DNA of 64,000 bases from Elephas maximus indicus. Taxonomy: Eukaryota; Chordata; Mammalia; Proboscidea; Elephantidae. The position numbers and the translations under genes are program-made. The stretch covers positions 106,932,349-106,996,348 of the forward strand of contig NC_064821.1 in NCBI RefSeq assembly GCF_024166365.1, given 5' to 3'. The notes under the pieces were generated by a model that made no database searches, was not told the origin of the DNA, and was given only the letters and a program-made list of their open reading frames with translations. Below are positions 43,457 through 54,244 of this stretch, piece after piece (within the stretch, counting starts at the first letter, position 1; each line of letters opens with the position of its first letter).

Positions 43457-43630
43457 TGGGAAACCTTGGTTGCCTAGTGTTTCAGAGCTACATTCCTTAA
43501 TCTAAAGGTTGGCAGTTCGAATCCACCAGGCGCTCATTGGTAAACCCTGTGAGGCGGTTATACTCTGTCCTATAGGGTCGCTATGAGTGAAATCCACTCG
43601 ATGGCAACTGGTTTGGCTTTTTTTTCTTTT
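43457..43630 (+). repeat. AfroSINE
   Basis: Plus-strand copy, 'gggaaaccttggttgcctag' to 'ggcaactggtttggctttt', with B-box text 'ggcagttcgaatccacc'. Confidence 0.92.
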
Positions 43631-43984
43631 GGCATACGTAGGCACTCCAATAGATTCCAACTAGATGAGAAGAAAAGAATCACCGAACCACGCCTTTTGT
43701 CTTCTGTTTACTCTCCTTGGACTATTTTATGTTGCATCAGGGAGTATGGAAAACACAACGGAGGGATGTGAGAAAGAGAAAAGAAAGGGGCAAAAGAACA
43801 ACAGGGGACTGAGCAGATTTGACCAAGTAATTTTAGCAATGTCTTCCTTTAATTTCCTTCATCTTGGGTCTTGCTATCAGTCCAGCTATTCCGTAGCACT
43901 TCTGTCTGACCTAACTGCCCCCCATTCGTCGTCTCATCTGCCCACTCTGCCCCCACATTCCGCCTTTTCTAGGGTCTCGGTCTA

Positions 43985-45010
43985 AGTCTCTTTAACGCTC
44001 CCTTTCCTAACAGAACTTGACCTGCAGAAAGCAAAGATGCCAAACGCCCATACCTCCTCGGGTCAGCCTCCTGCGGCCCCAAACTCCCTCTCCCGCCCCA
44101 CCCCCGCCACCCCGGCGCCCCGCCCCGGGTGGGGAGGGTCAGTGCGAGGGGAGGGCCTGCCAGGTGAGGCGCGGTCACCCTGGGCCTTTCACTTCCGCCC
44201 AGGTGAGGGAGGGCCAACGCCGATCCGTCCGCCTCGGGCTCCCACCCGCGCCTCCGCAGGACCAGGTAAAGTGTGGGCTCCCGACTCCCCCTCCTGCGTC
44301 CGGAGCCTGCCTTCTCTGTTCAGACAGCGCCCTCCGCCCGATCCGAGGGAGCTGGGAAGGGAGGCGAAGAGCGCCGCCGGGGCGCTCGCCCGGGGCAGGG
44401 GGGTGCGGGGCACTTGTGCCGTGCGTCAGCCCTGGGCCTGGCGGCCGGACAGGGGTGTCTGCCCTTCAGTGTCGGGCCATGTGATCCCACAGTGGCCCCA
44501 GTGCTCCCTGCAGGGCTCGCCGGAGGCCTCCGGCCGCAGAGCTGCAAAGCCTCGGTAGGCCCTGCCAGTCTTCAAATCTCGGCCAGCTGTTGTTCCGGGA
44601 GTGGCACGGATCCGATTTTGCGCCCAGATAGGTGCCTACGCTTCGCCCCAAGAGCTGGGCAGAGTTTTTCCCTCAACTGGTGATAGTGGGAGGAGTGAAT
44701 AGGTGGTGTCCTGCCTCGGGGGCCCGGAGAAGGAGAGAGTGGCCTGTCCCGCCTGACGGGCGACTTGGCCCGGTCTCGACGGTCGCCCAGTCGTCACGTC
44801 GCCGAGGTTTCCAGGTCAGCGTCAGGCCGGCCAGGGCTCTGGTAGCCTCACTTGGTAGATGGGGAAGATTTGGAGGAAAACGCTCTGGCCCCTAGCTTTT
44901 GGGGGAAGTTCCTGGATTCTTGCTTTAAGTCAAGCTCTAGGAAAGCATTTTCAGATCCATCCCACACTGCGGAGCGCCCCGCCCCTCCTGCAAGCCTAGC
45001 AGGCGGAATT
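43985..45010 (+). promoter_or_regulatory. PATJ: CpG island, probable PATJ promoter
   Basis: By far the most GC- and CpG-dense block of the window, with several GC-box-like motifs (CCCCGCCCCGGG, ggtggggaggg) and no TATA box. It lies upstream of the first coding exon of PATJ by about 12 kb, in the right orientation. Many overlapping frames on both strands here are composition effects. The transcription start cannot be fixed from the sequence. Confidence 0.8.
44260..44272 (+). promoter_or_regulatory. PATJ: Candidate PATJ exon 1 splice donor
   Basis: GACCAG|GTAAAGT at 44,265/44,266 is the best U2-type donor in the island and would end an untranslated first exon. Weaker alternatives are CTCG|GTAGGC (44,554) and CCAG|GTCAGC (44,814). 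The choice is an inference. Confidence 0.45.
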
Positions 45011-45503
45011 AATCTCCCTCTGGAGTGCTCGTTTAGCATTGTGTCCTATCGCCAGATGGCTCTTATCACTTTGAATTCGAATGGGTTGTTTACTGGTTTG
45101 TCACTGCCGTTGAGTAGGTTATCCCTTCAGGACCTTATTTCTCTAGGTTGTTTTTCAGTTGCATTTACGGTCTGGCTATTGGTAGGTGCTCAACAAGTGT
45201 TTCTTAAATGAATAAAGAAGCCTTCTGAAGACCTAGAGGAAAAGGAAATCTCAGTTCCACGGATGGTGATTCTACCATATTCTATGCCGTTTAAGCTCTT
45301 TTTGACTGTCAATTTGACAATGTCAAATCATTTGCACACATGTTTTTTTGAAGGAAAGCTTGGGAGGTTTGGGGCTGAAAACTCATGTTGGTCCATGTTG
45401 CGACACCAGAAAATGTTAGGTGAGGTCATGACTTTTCGCCAGAAGGAGCATGAACGGCCTTTATAAATATTAAAAAATTTTTTAATAATTAGAAAGTTAG
45501 AAA

Positions 45504-45632
45504 ACTGTTGTTAGTTGCTTTTCAGCGGGCTCCGACTCCCAACCGCCTTATATATAACAGAAGGAAATGTTTCCAGTCCTGTGCCATCTTCACCATCACT
45601 GGTCTGTATGAGTCCATTGTTAGAAAGTTAGG
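45504..45632 (-). repeat. RTE-like LINE 3' end fragment
   Basis: 'ctgttgttagttgcttttca', then 'ataacagaaggaaatgtttc' and 'cagtcctgtgccatcttcac' match the left end of the LINE at 32,157-33,115, which includes 'cccagtcctgtgccatcct'. Confidence 0.72.
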
Positions 45633-45712
45633 AGGTGCTTAATGTGACATAATTTATAAACTGGACTGTAAAGAGATTTGCCCTTACTTGTTTAGATCCT
45701 GTTTATGGTCAT

Positions 45713-45903
45713 ACAAGGAGCCCTGCCACCAGGTCAGTGATTAAGCACTTGCCACTAACCAAAAAGTTGGTGGTTTGGACTCACAGTGGCTCTGCAGAAG
45801 AAAAGATCTGGCAATCTGCTCCCGTGAAGATTTCAGCCTGTGGGGTAGTTCTCCTCTGTCACGTAGGGCCCCTATGAGTCTGAATCATCTGGACAACATA
45901 CAG
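45713..45903 (+). repeat. AfroSINE, long subfamily
   Basis: Plus-strand copy, 'caaggagccctgccaccagg' to 'gtctgaatcatctggacaac', with the 'gatctggcaatctgctcccg' middle block. Confidence 0.85.
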
Positions 45904-45947
45904 CAATTGTTCTGATGTCAAGCCCACGTTATATGATAATTGCTGTT

Positions 45948-46052
45948 GTTAGCAGATTGCCTGGTCTTTTCTGTGGAGCCACTGGTGAGTTCAAACCACT
46001 GACCTTTTGGTTCACAGCCAAGTGCTTAATTATTGTGTCTCTAGGGCTCCTT
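45948..46052 (-). repeat. AfroSINE, partial
   Basis: Minus-strand head part only: 'tcttttctgtggagccactg', 'gttcaaaccactgacc' and 'tgtgtctctagggctcc'. Confidence 0.75.
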
Positions 46053-47045
46053 ATCAGAATAATAGTCTCTTTTAAAGTTGGATAGAAATTGTTTTAAACC
46101 CTCATTTATGTTTAAAGATAAGTTCAAATCACATACTTATTACTGTTTTTGTAACATGTATTTCTAAGTATAAAACTAATATGTATTCATTGTAAAAAAT
46201 TGGAGAAACCTTAAAAAACGGAGCTAACAGAGTATGTGTGCCTTCCACCCTCCATTTGGTAACCACTAATAACATTGTACTGTATTTTCTTTCAGTTAGT
46301 ATTCTTACAATTAAAAAGAAAAATTTGTGTATTTTCCCATAGTGAGTTCATGTTTGGAACCCTACGATTCTGAGACAGTGGCGCTCATCATTTAGTTATC
46401 CTTGCAATTGTGTTTTTACTTAAAAGCATTTAATAATTATTTTTAAACTTAACAGTCTGCATTTATTTGCTAACACTCCAATAGCTCTGTTAAAGTTTAA
46501 CAAAATGCATTAGGGTGGGGAAGTCAAAATGGGGTCTAATTTATTCAGTTAAAATTTTTCTTATTTTGGTAGTAAAGTTTTTTTGTTAAACCAAAGACTG
46601 TTCTACCCTAATGTTTGAGATTGCTTGACCTTTGCTGTTTTTTCTTATGTAAGGACTTTTGCATAGATTTGGATGCCCTTTTTTAAAGCCCTTGTTTTAA
46701 CTCTGGTGTATATGGAAATTTACTGCCTGTTATACCAATTCTTTAGCCAGTGGGATAGATTAATGCTGAAAATGTACCTTCCACTTATTTTTAATGTGTG
46801 CACAATTGTGCAGTCTCTAGAATTTTGAGACTTGGAACATTTGACTCTGTTTCTCCATTTTCCTGAGTTTTTGGGAGGTTTAAATGAAATAGTGTTTAAG
46901 ATGTGTTTTGTAAACGGTAAACCATTATTCTCCCACTTTTTTCTTCTTCACTGTGATGTGTAATTGTGATAAAATTATGGAGTTGTGCTATTTTTATCAG
47001 GAGGAGCTCAAGTTAGTGAGTGTTCTCACTGATAATTACTTGGAT

Positions 47046-47375
47046 AAGAGCTGCCGTCAAGTGGGCCCCTGAATCATGGCGACCCCATGTACAAGGGAAT
47101 GAAACGTTGCCTGGTCCTGTGCCATCCCCATGACCAGTTGCGGATCAGACCGCTGTGATCCATAGGGTTTTCATGATTTTTCCGAAAGTAGATTGCCAGG
47201 CTATTCTTCTTAGTTTGTCTTAGCTGGATGCTCTGCTGAACTGTTCAGTGTCCTAGCAATGTGCAAGCTCCACTGACAGATGGGTGGTGGCTGTGCTTGA
47301 GGTGCATTGGCTGTTGTATTGAACTTGGGCCTCCTGTGTTGAAGGTAAGAATTTTACCACTGACCCATACCGAAA
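47046..47375 (-). repeat. AfroSINE-related element, long divergent subfamily
   Basis: Minus-strand element with 'gcctggtcctgtgccatccc' at the tail side (RTE-like), then 'gtgatccatagggttttcat' and the body 'gaggtgcattggctgttgta', as at 12,580-12,865. Confidence 0.75.
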
Positions 47376-47916
47376 ACTAGTTGATTGATTTTCACGGCAA
47401 ATGAAGGTTTTTGGAAAAAGGCGAAGAGGAAGAAGGGTGATAAACTTGTTTTGACTGTCAGAAGCCTTCCAAAAATGGTATGATGACTATAATTTCTGTA
47501 GAGGACTTTAGGACACACAGACTGCAGTGTGGGGAAAATTGAACAAAATATTTGTAGTGGAAACTAATCATTGCTGAAGTGTAGATGCCCAGGTCTTTTC
47601 AACGGCAGACTGGCCAGACAATCAGAGATCCATGAAGATGACAGTTGCTCAGATTGGTTCTTGTGTTGTTCATTGAAGAAAATCGCCACCAACAGGAATA
47701 TAAGCCACAAAGCTGGCCAAGTTACAGGTGGAGTATTGATAATCACCGATTAATTTCAAATAGTTCGATGACAAAATTAGTCTTTAGCTAATTTAATTAT
47801 TCTGAAGACCTGACTCAATTTTCAGTTTTGATTTTTAGTTTTAACATGGTTATCTTTTAGCTTCGATTTCAACACTGTCCTCAATGTTCAGCATCAAATG
47901 GACTCAAATATTGCCT

Positions 47917-48087
47917 ATAAAACCAAAAACCAAACCCAGTGCCGTTGAGTCGATTACAACTCATAGCGACCCTATAGCACAGAGCAGAACTGCCCTGTAG
48001 AGTTTCCAAGGAGCGCCTGGCGGATTCAAACTGCTGACCCTTTCGTCTGCAGCCATAGCACTCAACCACTACGCCACCAGGGTTTCC
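47917..48087 (-). repeat. AfroSINE with clean target duplication
   Basis: Minus-strand copy, close to consensus, flanked by the exact 12-bp repeat CAAATATTGCCT at 47,905-47,916 and 48,088-48,099. Confidence 0.95.
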
Positions 48088-48202
48088 CAAATATTGCCTG
48101 TTGCTTAGGCAAATAGTCCCAAAATGTCAACTTGGCTTTGGGATTTATATATCTGTTTCCAAATTCCAGGGATGTAGAACTTTGACAGCAGCCAGATATA
48201 TG

Positions 48203-48404
48203 TTGTGGTACTTGCATGCTGTTGAGTTGATTCTGACTCAAAATGGCCCTAAGCGACAGAGTAGAACTACCTCATAAGGCTTCCTAGGATGTAATCTTCA
48301 AGGGTGCAGATCACCAGGTCTTTTCTCCTGCGGAGCCTCTGGTAGGTTCTAGGTGCTGGCTTTTTGATCAGCAGCTGAGCGCTTAACCATCGCAGCACCA
48401 TGCC
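48203..48404 (-). repeat. AfroSINE, long subfamily
   Basis: Minus-strand copy with 'tgagttgattctgactcaaa', 'gatcaccaggtcttttctcc' and head end 'catcgcagcaccatgcc'. Confidence 0.83.
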
Positions 48405-49411
48405 TTCTCAGCCAACTATAAAGCAGCCAGAAAATACAGAAGTTTAGAAAAGGCCTTCGTCACTTGATAAAAAGGCAAGGCTGGGACCCTGTTTTGAATC
48501 TATATTTGCATGGCAACAAATGTTTTTGGAGTCTAGGTGGAGAGCCACCATTGATCTTTGGCTGAGAGAGTTTGTTTCCCATTTAATCAGTAGCTCATAA
48601 ATGCTGAGCTTTGGGGGCAAAGGCGTGATAATGAGACACATCCTGAGCTTTGCTCTCCAAAGGAAGCATAGAAACTTAAAGCCCTTCGTGGACTTCAGTT
48701 TTTAAATAACTTCTGAAATCATGACTTCATTTACACTTAATAGCTCTCTGATTCTTCAGACTCACTGATTCCATTGAGCTCTGGGGACTTCACATTGGGG
48801 AGTTATGTGCAGTCTAATTGTGATCTGCCCAGTTCACATGCACAGTTAGAGGCTGCATGTCTATACTTTCTTAAATTGCCAGTGACGTTCTTCTCCCAAA
48901 TTTTCAAGATAGAAGCATCAAGATTTCTTGTTAAATCAGTGGCAAGATATATTCTTGTGAGCTGCTGGGAGTCTGAAAAGTGTGTTCATTAGGGTACTTA
49001 ATTCTCCTAAATTCTTGATCTGAGGATGTTAATAAATCCTTTCAGTAAATTTGAATTAAATTAAATTTCTATCACTGCATCAGCTTTTTTCAAATATTCC
49101 ATCGGTATGTGATGGCTAAGGACATGCATATTAAAAAAAGAAAGGCACAATGTTATAATAATTTCCTTCCATCAAATCATCCAGTGAACCAGACATGAAA
49201 AATTCACGGCACAAACTCTCTTAATAAACGATGGAGTGGAAGCTGCTGAGCATAATGAACTTCCCAGTCTCTGGAGACTGTACAACATGAGGGCAGTGGC
49301 ACACTGTGGCACTTTAATGTCTAGGCTATGACCGATTGATTGTAGGCGATGACAAATTAGACTCAGCTTTACCATGTGTAAACAAACTTGAAATTCCTTG
49401 CTGTAAGCTGG

Positions 49412-49830
49412 TTTAGTTTTTTCTTGTTGCTATTGAGTCAGCTCTGACTTGTGGTGACCCCACATACAACAGAAAAAAACATTGCCCAGTCCTGTACCAT
49501 CTTCATGATCGTTTGTATACTTGAGTCCATCGTTGTGGCCACTGTGTATTTTGGGTGCCTACCAGCCTACGGGACTCATTTTCCAGCACTATTGGACAAT
49601 ATTCTGTTGTGAGCTATAGGATTTTCATTGGCTAATTTTTGGAAGTAGATCACCAGGCCTTTCTTCCTAGTCTTAGTCTGAAAGCTCCACTGAAACTTGT
49701 CCACTGTGGCTGATGCTGCTGGTATTGAAATACCAGTGGCATAGCTTCCAACATCATAATTATTCCAAGTGCTGCATGCTGGATGTCCAGTGATAACAGT
49801 TACTTGTTTTTCTTCCCTTTCTCTTCTCAT
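49412..49830 (-). repeat. AfroSINE-related/RTE composite, long divergent subfamily
   Basis: The left part 'gctattgagtcagctctgac' and 'gcccagtcctgtaccatctt' match the RTE LINE 3' end. The right part 'tataggattttcattggcta' and 'caccaggcctttcttcctag' match the long divergent subfamily at 12,580 and 47,046. It may be one element or two side by side. Confidence 0.65.
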
Positions 49831-50021
49831 ATGCTCTTAGGGTTTTAGTCTACTTCCCTAGATATTATCTAACACTGTGGAATTGTAGTTATTTTCCAGA
49901 TCTGGTTTGTGAACATTGTTTAGCTTTTGTTAAATATGAGTCAGAAGGTTAGATGGCCAACCAGTTTTTAAGTATCCTTCTCTTTCCATTGGGAGGAGTC
50001 CCTCTCCCTTTCTACTGGGAG

Positions 50022-50222
50022 GAGTACCTGGGTGGTGCAAGTGGTTAAACACTCAGCTACTAACTGAAAGGTTTGCGGTTTGAGTTCACCCAGAGGCACT
50101 TCAGAAGAAAGGCCTGGTGACCTATTTCCGAAAGATCACAGCTATGGAAGATAGTTCTACTCTGGGAGACATATAAGGTTGCCACGTGTTGGAATCAACT
50201 CAACAGCCACTGGTTTTATTTT
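50022..50222 (+). repeat. AfroSINE, 'cacccagaggcac' subfamily
   Basis: Plus-strand copy, 'ggagtacctgggtggtgcaa' to 'actcaacagccactggtttt', same variant as 2,275 and 5,864. Confidence 0.87.
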
Positions 50223-50347
50223 GTTTTGTTTTTTCCATTGGGATACTCTATCACCATGATTTCTAAGACATACAAGGAGACCTATTGGGAGGTAGGAAGA
50301 TGACAATAAAACTTTATTTTTTAGTTTTTACCTTACTCGCGTGAAGT

Positions 50348-50373
50348 TTCTATTTATATATATATATATATAC
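50348..50373. repeat. TA microsatellite
   Basis: A run of about ten TA units. It is likely length-variable. Confidence 0.85.
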
Positions 50374-50544
50374 ATACTTTTTTTTAGTGTACATGGCATC
50401 TTAGTTCAGTAGTACATGCTTATAATTATAAAAAATACATTGTGGTGAGTAGTCAGCATATTTTCACTGATGGGAATATGTGTTTAAAAAAGTTGGGAGA
50501 CTTAACGTTACTTATCTATATACCATTATCAGAATTGCCTTTTT

Positions 50545-50680
50545 AAAATAGAAATCTGGACTCAATACTCCCCTACTTGAAAGCCTTTAATTACTTCCTG
50601 TTACCTACAGGATAAAGGCCAGTCTACTTAGCGTTATTTACAAGTGCCCACTTAAAGTAGTCTGTCTAAACCTATGCTTC
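50545..50680 (+). repeat. Possible L2 3' end fragment
   Basis: 'ctcccctacttgaaagcctt', 'acctacaggataaaggccag' and 'cttagcgttatttacaagtg' resemble the L2-type 3' text I know from other mammals. It is short and old. Confidence 0.5.
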
Positions 50681-51011
50681 TCAAATTATCAGTGGCGAAA
50701 GATCAGATTTTTCCCTCCAGTCTTTCAGGGACCAGTATTTTTGTAAAGTAAACTATTAGAAAATGAAATTTAAAATAGATACAAAATATAAGGTCAGATG
50801 TTTTATTACTAAGTGTAATAGACATCATGTTACTCTGCTATATTGCTATGAAGGTTTCTAAATGCTTATTCTCAAATTCTGTGCTTACCCCTTTGTGGAT
50901 CGGACATCAAGTTCACAGTGTATGCTTGGAGTAACACTGATCTAAACTATTCTTTCACCCTTTCTGCTACTTCTGGAGGCCATATATTGGGCCATGTGCG
51001 TTTCAAGGTGT

Positions 51012-51195
51012 GAGCAAATGGTTTGTGCTCGACGGCTAACCTAAAGATTGGCAGTTCAAACCTACCCAGCAGTACTGTGGAAGACAAGTCTTGGTGATCT
51101 GCTTCCAGTAAGATTATAGCCAAGAAAACCCTATGGAACAGTTCTACTCCCTGATGCATGGGATCGCATGAGTCAGAATTGATGGTAACCAACAA
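51012..51195 (+). repeat. AfroSINE, divergent
   Basis: Plus-strand copy with 'gattggcagttcaaacctac', 'cttggtgatctgcttccag' and tail 'gatcgcatgagtcagaattg'. The head is eroded. Confidence 0.8.
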
Positions 51196-51349
51196 CAACA
51201 GAGCTAGTTACTGTTCCCACAGCAAGTTATGTGTTTCTACCCATATGCAGTGGTTCTGAAATTGTCATCTTTGGGCCAACAGCATCAGGATCACCTGGGA
51301 ACTTGTTAAAAATGCAGATTCTCATGGCCCAAGCCAGACCTCTGAATCA

Positions 51350-51640
51350 GAAAGCCCTGGTGGCGCAGTGGTTAAAGTGCTCGACAGCCAACCTTAAAGT
51401 CAGCAGTTCGAACCCACTAACCGCTCTGTGGAGGAAGATGTGGCAATCTGCTTCCCTAAATAAAGATTCACTGCCTTGGAAACCCTATGGGGCAGATTTA
51501 CCCTGTCCAAAGATGTGGCAGCCTGCTTCTGTAAAGATTTACAGCATTGGAAACCCTATGGGGCAGTTCTACCCTGTCCTTTAGGGTCACTATAGGTCAG
51601 AAATGACTCCATGGCGACAGGTTTGGTTTGGTTTTAGGGG
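51350..51640 (+). repeat. AfroSINE with internal duplication
   Basis: Plus-strand long-subfamily copy in which the middle block is repeated: unit 1 is 51,435-51,508 and unit 2 is 51,509-51,579, both running from AAGATGTGGCA to CCCTGTCC. The head 'gccctggtggcgcagtggtt' and the tail 'gactccatggcgacaggttt' occur once. Confidence 0.92.
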
Positions 51641-51675
51641 CCAGCAATCTGTTTTAAACCTTCCAGGTGATTCTG

Positions 51676-51866
51676 AAGGAGCCATGGTGGTGCAGTGGTT
51701 AAAGCACTCACCTGCTAACCCAGAGCTCAGCGGTTCAAAACCACCAGCGGCTTCACTGGAGAAAGATGTGGCAGTCTGCTTCTGTAAGGATTTACAGCCT
51801 CGGAAACCCTATGGGGTCGCTGTGAGTCGGAATTAATTCAATGGCAGTGGGTTTGGTTTGGTTTAG
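51676..51866 (+). repeat. AfroSINE, long subfamily
   Basis: Plus-strand copy, 'ggagccatggtggtgcagtg' to 'caatggcagtgggtttggtt'. It lacks about 25 bp in the core (cctatgggg joined to tcgctgtgagt). Confidence 0.9.
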
Positions 51867-52093
51867 GTGATTCTGGTGCAAGCTGATGTTTGAGAACCAC
51901 TGACCTAGTGTTAGCCCTGTATGTCTTTCAGACTGGGACACTTTTGAAAACGAATGGAGTACTATTAATAATGCTGGTTAAACTGGGACTGTTTGGGTAA
52001 ATCAGGACAGTCACCCACATTTACTGGAATGCTCATCCCTGTCCTTTTTCTTTTATTAAGAGGAAGATTTCAGCATTCCTAAACTTTCCTAGG

Positions 52094-52266
52094 AAACCCT
52101 GGTGGCGTAGTGGTTAAGTGCTACGGCTGCTAACCAAAGGGTCAGCAGTTCGAATCCGCCAGGTGTTCCTTGGAGACTCTATGGGGCAGTTCTACTGTGT
52201 CCTATAGGGTTGCTATGAGTCGGAATCAACTCGGTGGCACTGGGTTTGGTTTTTTGGTTTGGTAAG
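52094..52266 (+). repeat. AfroSINE with clean target duplication
   Basis: Plus-strand copy close to consensus, flanked by the exact 10-bp repeat CTTTCCTAGG at 52,084-52,093 and 52,267-52,276. Confidence 0.95.
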
Positions 52267-52732
52267 CTTTCCTAGGCAGTGTTAGTCACTCTCACTTCAG
52301 GATTTCTCTTGGCACGTGGAACACGCCTCTGCTGTTGTGTGTACACGCCTTACAGTATAATTATTGCATTGCGTTATTGTTCTCTTGCTCTGTATCTCTC
52401 TTGCTCTCTCTCATTAGGTCATGTTACCCATCGCCTTTTTGCTGCTTTTATTATTTTTTAAATGATACAATTAATACATGCTTTTTAAATAAAATGCAAA
52501 TGTTACTGAAATCTGTAAGGTCAAATGTCTAATTTTATCTCTCCATTCTGTCTTCTACTTCCTAGAAGTAATCACTATTACTAAGTTGACTGTATCTTTC
52601 TAAAGATCTTAACCAATACCAGACTTTACTAATGAGTCATAAGCTATCTATAGCAGCCGGGCACAGACAGGCATTCTTTCCTGGTGAAGCCAAGCTAGCA
52701 GATGCAGCTTCCAAATATGTCCCTTTCTTCCA

Positions 52733-52945
52733 CCAAAGACCAAACCCATTGCTTTCAAGTTGATTCCTACTCATATTGACCCTGTAGGACAGAGTAGAGC
52801 TACCCCATAGGATTTCCAAGGCTGTAAAACTTTAAGGAAGCAGATTGCCACATCTTTCTTCTGCAGAGTGGCTGGTGGGTTCAAATCACCAACGTTTCAG
52901 TTAGCGGCCGAGTGCTTAACCACTTGCACCACCCGGGCTCCGCCT
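52733..52945 (-). repeat. AfroSINE, long subfamily
   Basis: Minus-strand copy, 'aaagaccaaacccattgctt' to 'cttgcaccacccgggctcc', with the 'ctgtaaaactttaaggaagc' block. Confidence 0.9.
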
Positions 52946-53429
52946 TTCTTCCACATTATCAGCCTGCTTAAAATACCTAGTTGCATATGGATTCACATAA
53001 AATCATTTATGAATGTATTTCTGACAGTCTTTGACTGCAGTTTTAAAATTCAACCTTAGCGTGCATTTTTTGTTTTGGATTAGCAGAAAAGTTCTGGTGG
53101 GAATCCCCAGTTTTACACTTTGGTAGTTACACAAACAGAAAATGTCTGTGTCATTATCTCCCATTTTCTAGCCAGCCATACCCCATAAATCCATAAATTC
53201 CAGGATTATTTACAAAAAGCAATTAAGACAGACCAGGTATATCCTGACATTTTAAAACAAGGGACTCTGTTATCTATTAAAAACCATTGGCATGTTTGCA
53301 AGGTGGTCTGGTATCACATGGAATCCCAAGCAGAAGGAATGAGCCACCTCCTTGCTTGCTGTTAACTGTTTCCTTCTGTTTATGGTTCCATACATTCAGA
53401 CCTACTTGATTATTCTAATGACTGATTCC

Positions 53430-53720
53430 TATTGATAGCAATTAGTTTTGCTGTTAAAAACAACACTATGGTAAATATCCTTGTGCATAGATCTTTGTGC
53501 CCTTTCATAAGTATTTCTTTAGGAGAGACATCCGGAAGTAGATATTCTGGTTAAAAGAGAATGTAATTTAAAATATTGAGAGGTATTGCTGAAGTGTCCT
53601 CTAAAAAAGTTGGGCAAATTTATATTCCCACCTGCTTCTCCATAACATCAGGAGTATAGGCTATTACTAATTAAAAAATAATGCCAATCCGAAAAAGACG
53701 GCATCTCATTGCTTCAGCTT
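53430..53720 (-). repeat. Old L1 fragment, antisense
   Basis: Text such as 'gtaaatatccttgtgcatag', 'gaagtgtcctctaaaaaagt' and 'tatattcccacctgcttctc' follows the antisense L1 ORF2/3' UTR boundary. It is strongly diverged and has no open frame. Confidence 0.7.
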
Positions 53721-53989
53721 GCATTCTTTGATTCAGAGATGCTGATGTATTAATGACCCCAAAGCTGCTCTTACTGATCGTTCGGGTTTATACTGCTATA
53801 GAAAAGGACAGTGTCATTGTGACTGCCCGTCTGTTGTTCATAGCTACCTGTCAGTGGGTGGTCATAAGAGCTGCACAGTCAGACTTATTTCTATGATGCT
53901 GTGTTCAGCAGTTCTTCTGGTAGTTTTCATTGAATCCGGTGAACGTTTGGATGGAAGACTTGGACTTTTTTGTCAGTGCTGATGACATC

Positions 53990-54130
53990 TCTTCCTTTTT
54001 TTTTTTTTAATTGTGATAAGAATATATATAGCAAAACATTTGCCATTCGAACAGCTTTAATGTACAATTCAGTGATATTTAATTATTTCCGTCATGTTTC
54101 ACAACTAGCACTACTATCCGTTCTTTATTG
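53990..54130 (-). repeat. Old L1 3' end fragment, antisense
   Basis: T-rich start followed by 'aaaacatttgccattcgaac' and 'aatgtacaattcagtgatat', a common antisense old-L1 3' end. Confidence 0.65.
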
Positions 54131-54244
54131 GTTTTTAATATGCTTTCTTGCTTAATGACCTTGAATTGGAAGATAAAGATCTCATTCAGCCGCTGATCCA
54201 GGGTTGAAATAAGAGAATTTTAATTGTGTAATACTCGTGTTTCT

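Larger units (their letters stand above)
11043..44000. other. Intergenic region between TM2D1 and PATJ promoters
   Basis: A repeat-dominated interval between two head-to-head genes. I see no intact gene. The repeats are listed individually. Stretches with nothing recognised are about 11,300-11,640, 12,160-12,580, 12,866-13,167, 33,116-34,555, 41,372-41,635, 41,823-42,790, 43,132-43,456 and 43,630-43,980. Confidence 0.8.

Noticed and set aside
44017..44895. Several long overlapping frames on both strands in the PATJ CpG island
   Set aside because: Low stop-codon density in GC-rich DNA explains them. They overlap each other on both strands and show no known domain.
47564..47753. Overlapping 60-codon frames on both strands
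   Set aside because: Possible conserved non-coding sequence, but no protein family, splice sites or codon pattern supports a gene.
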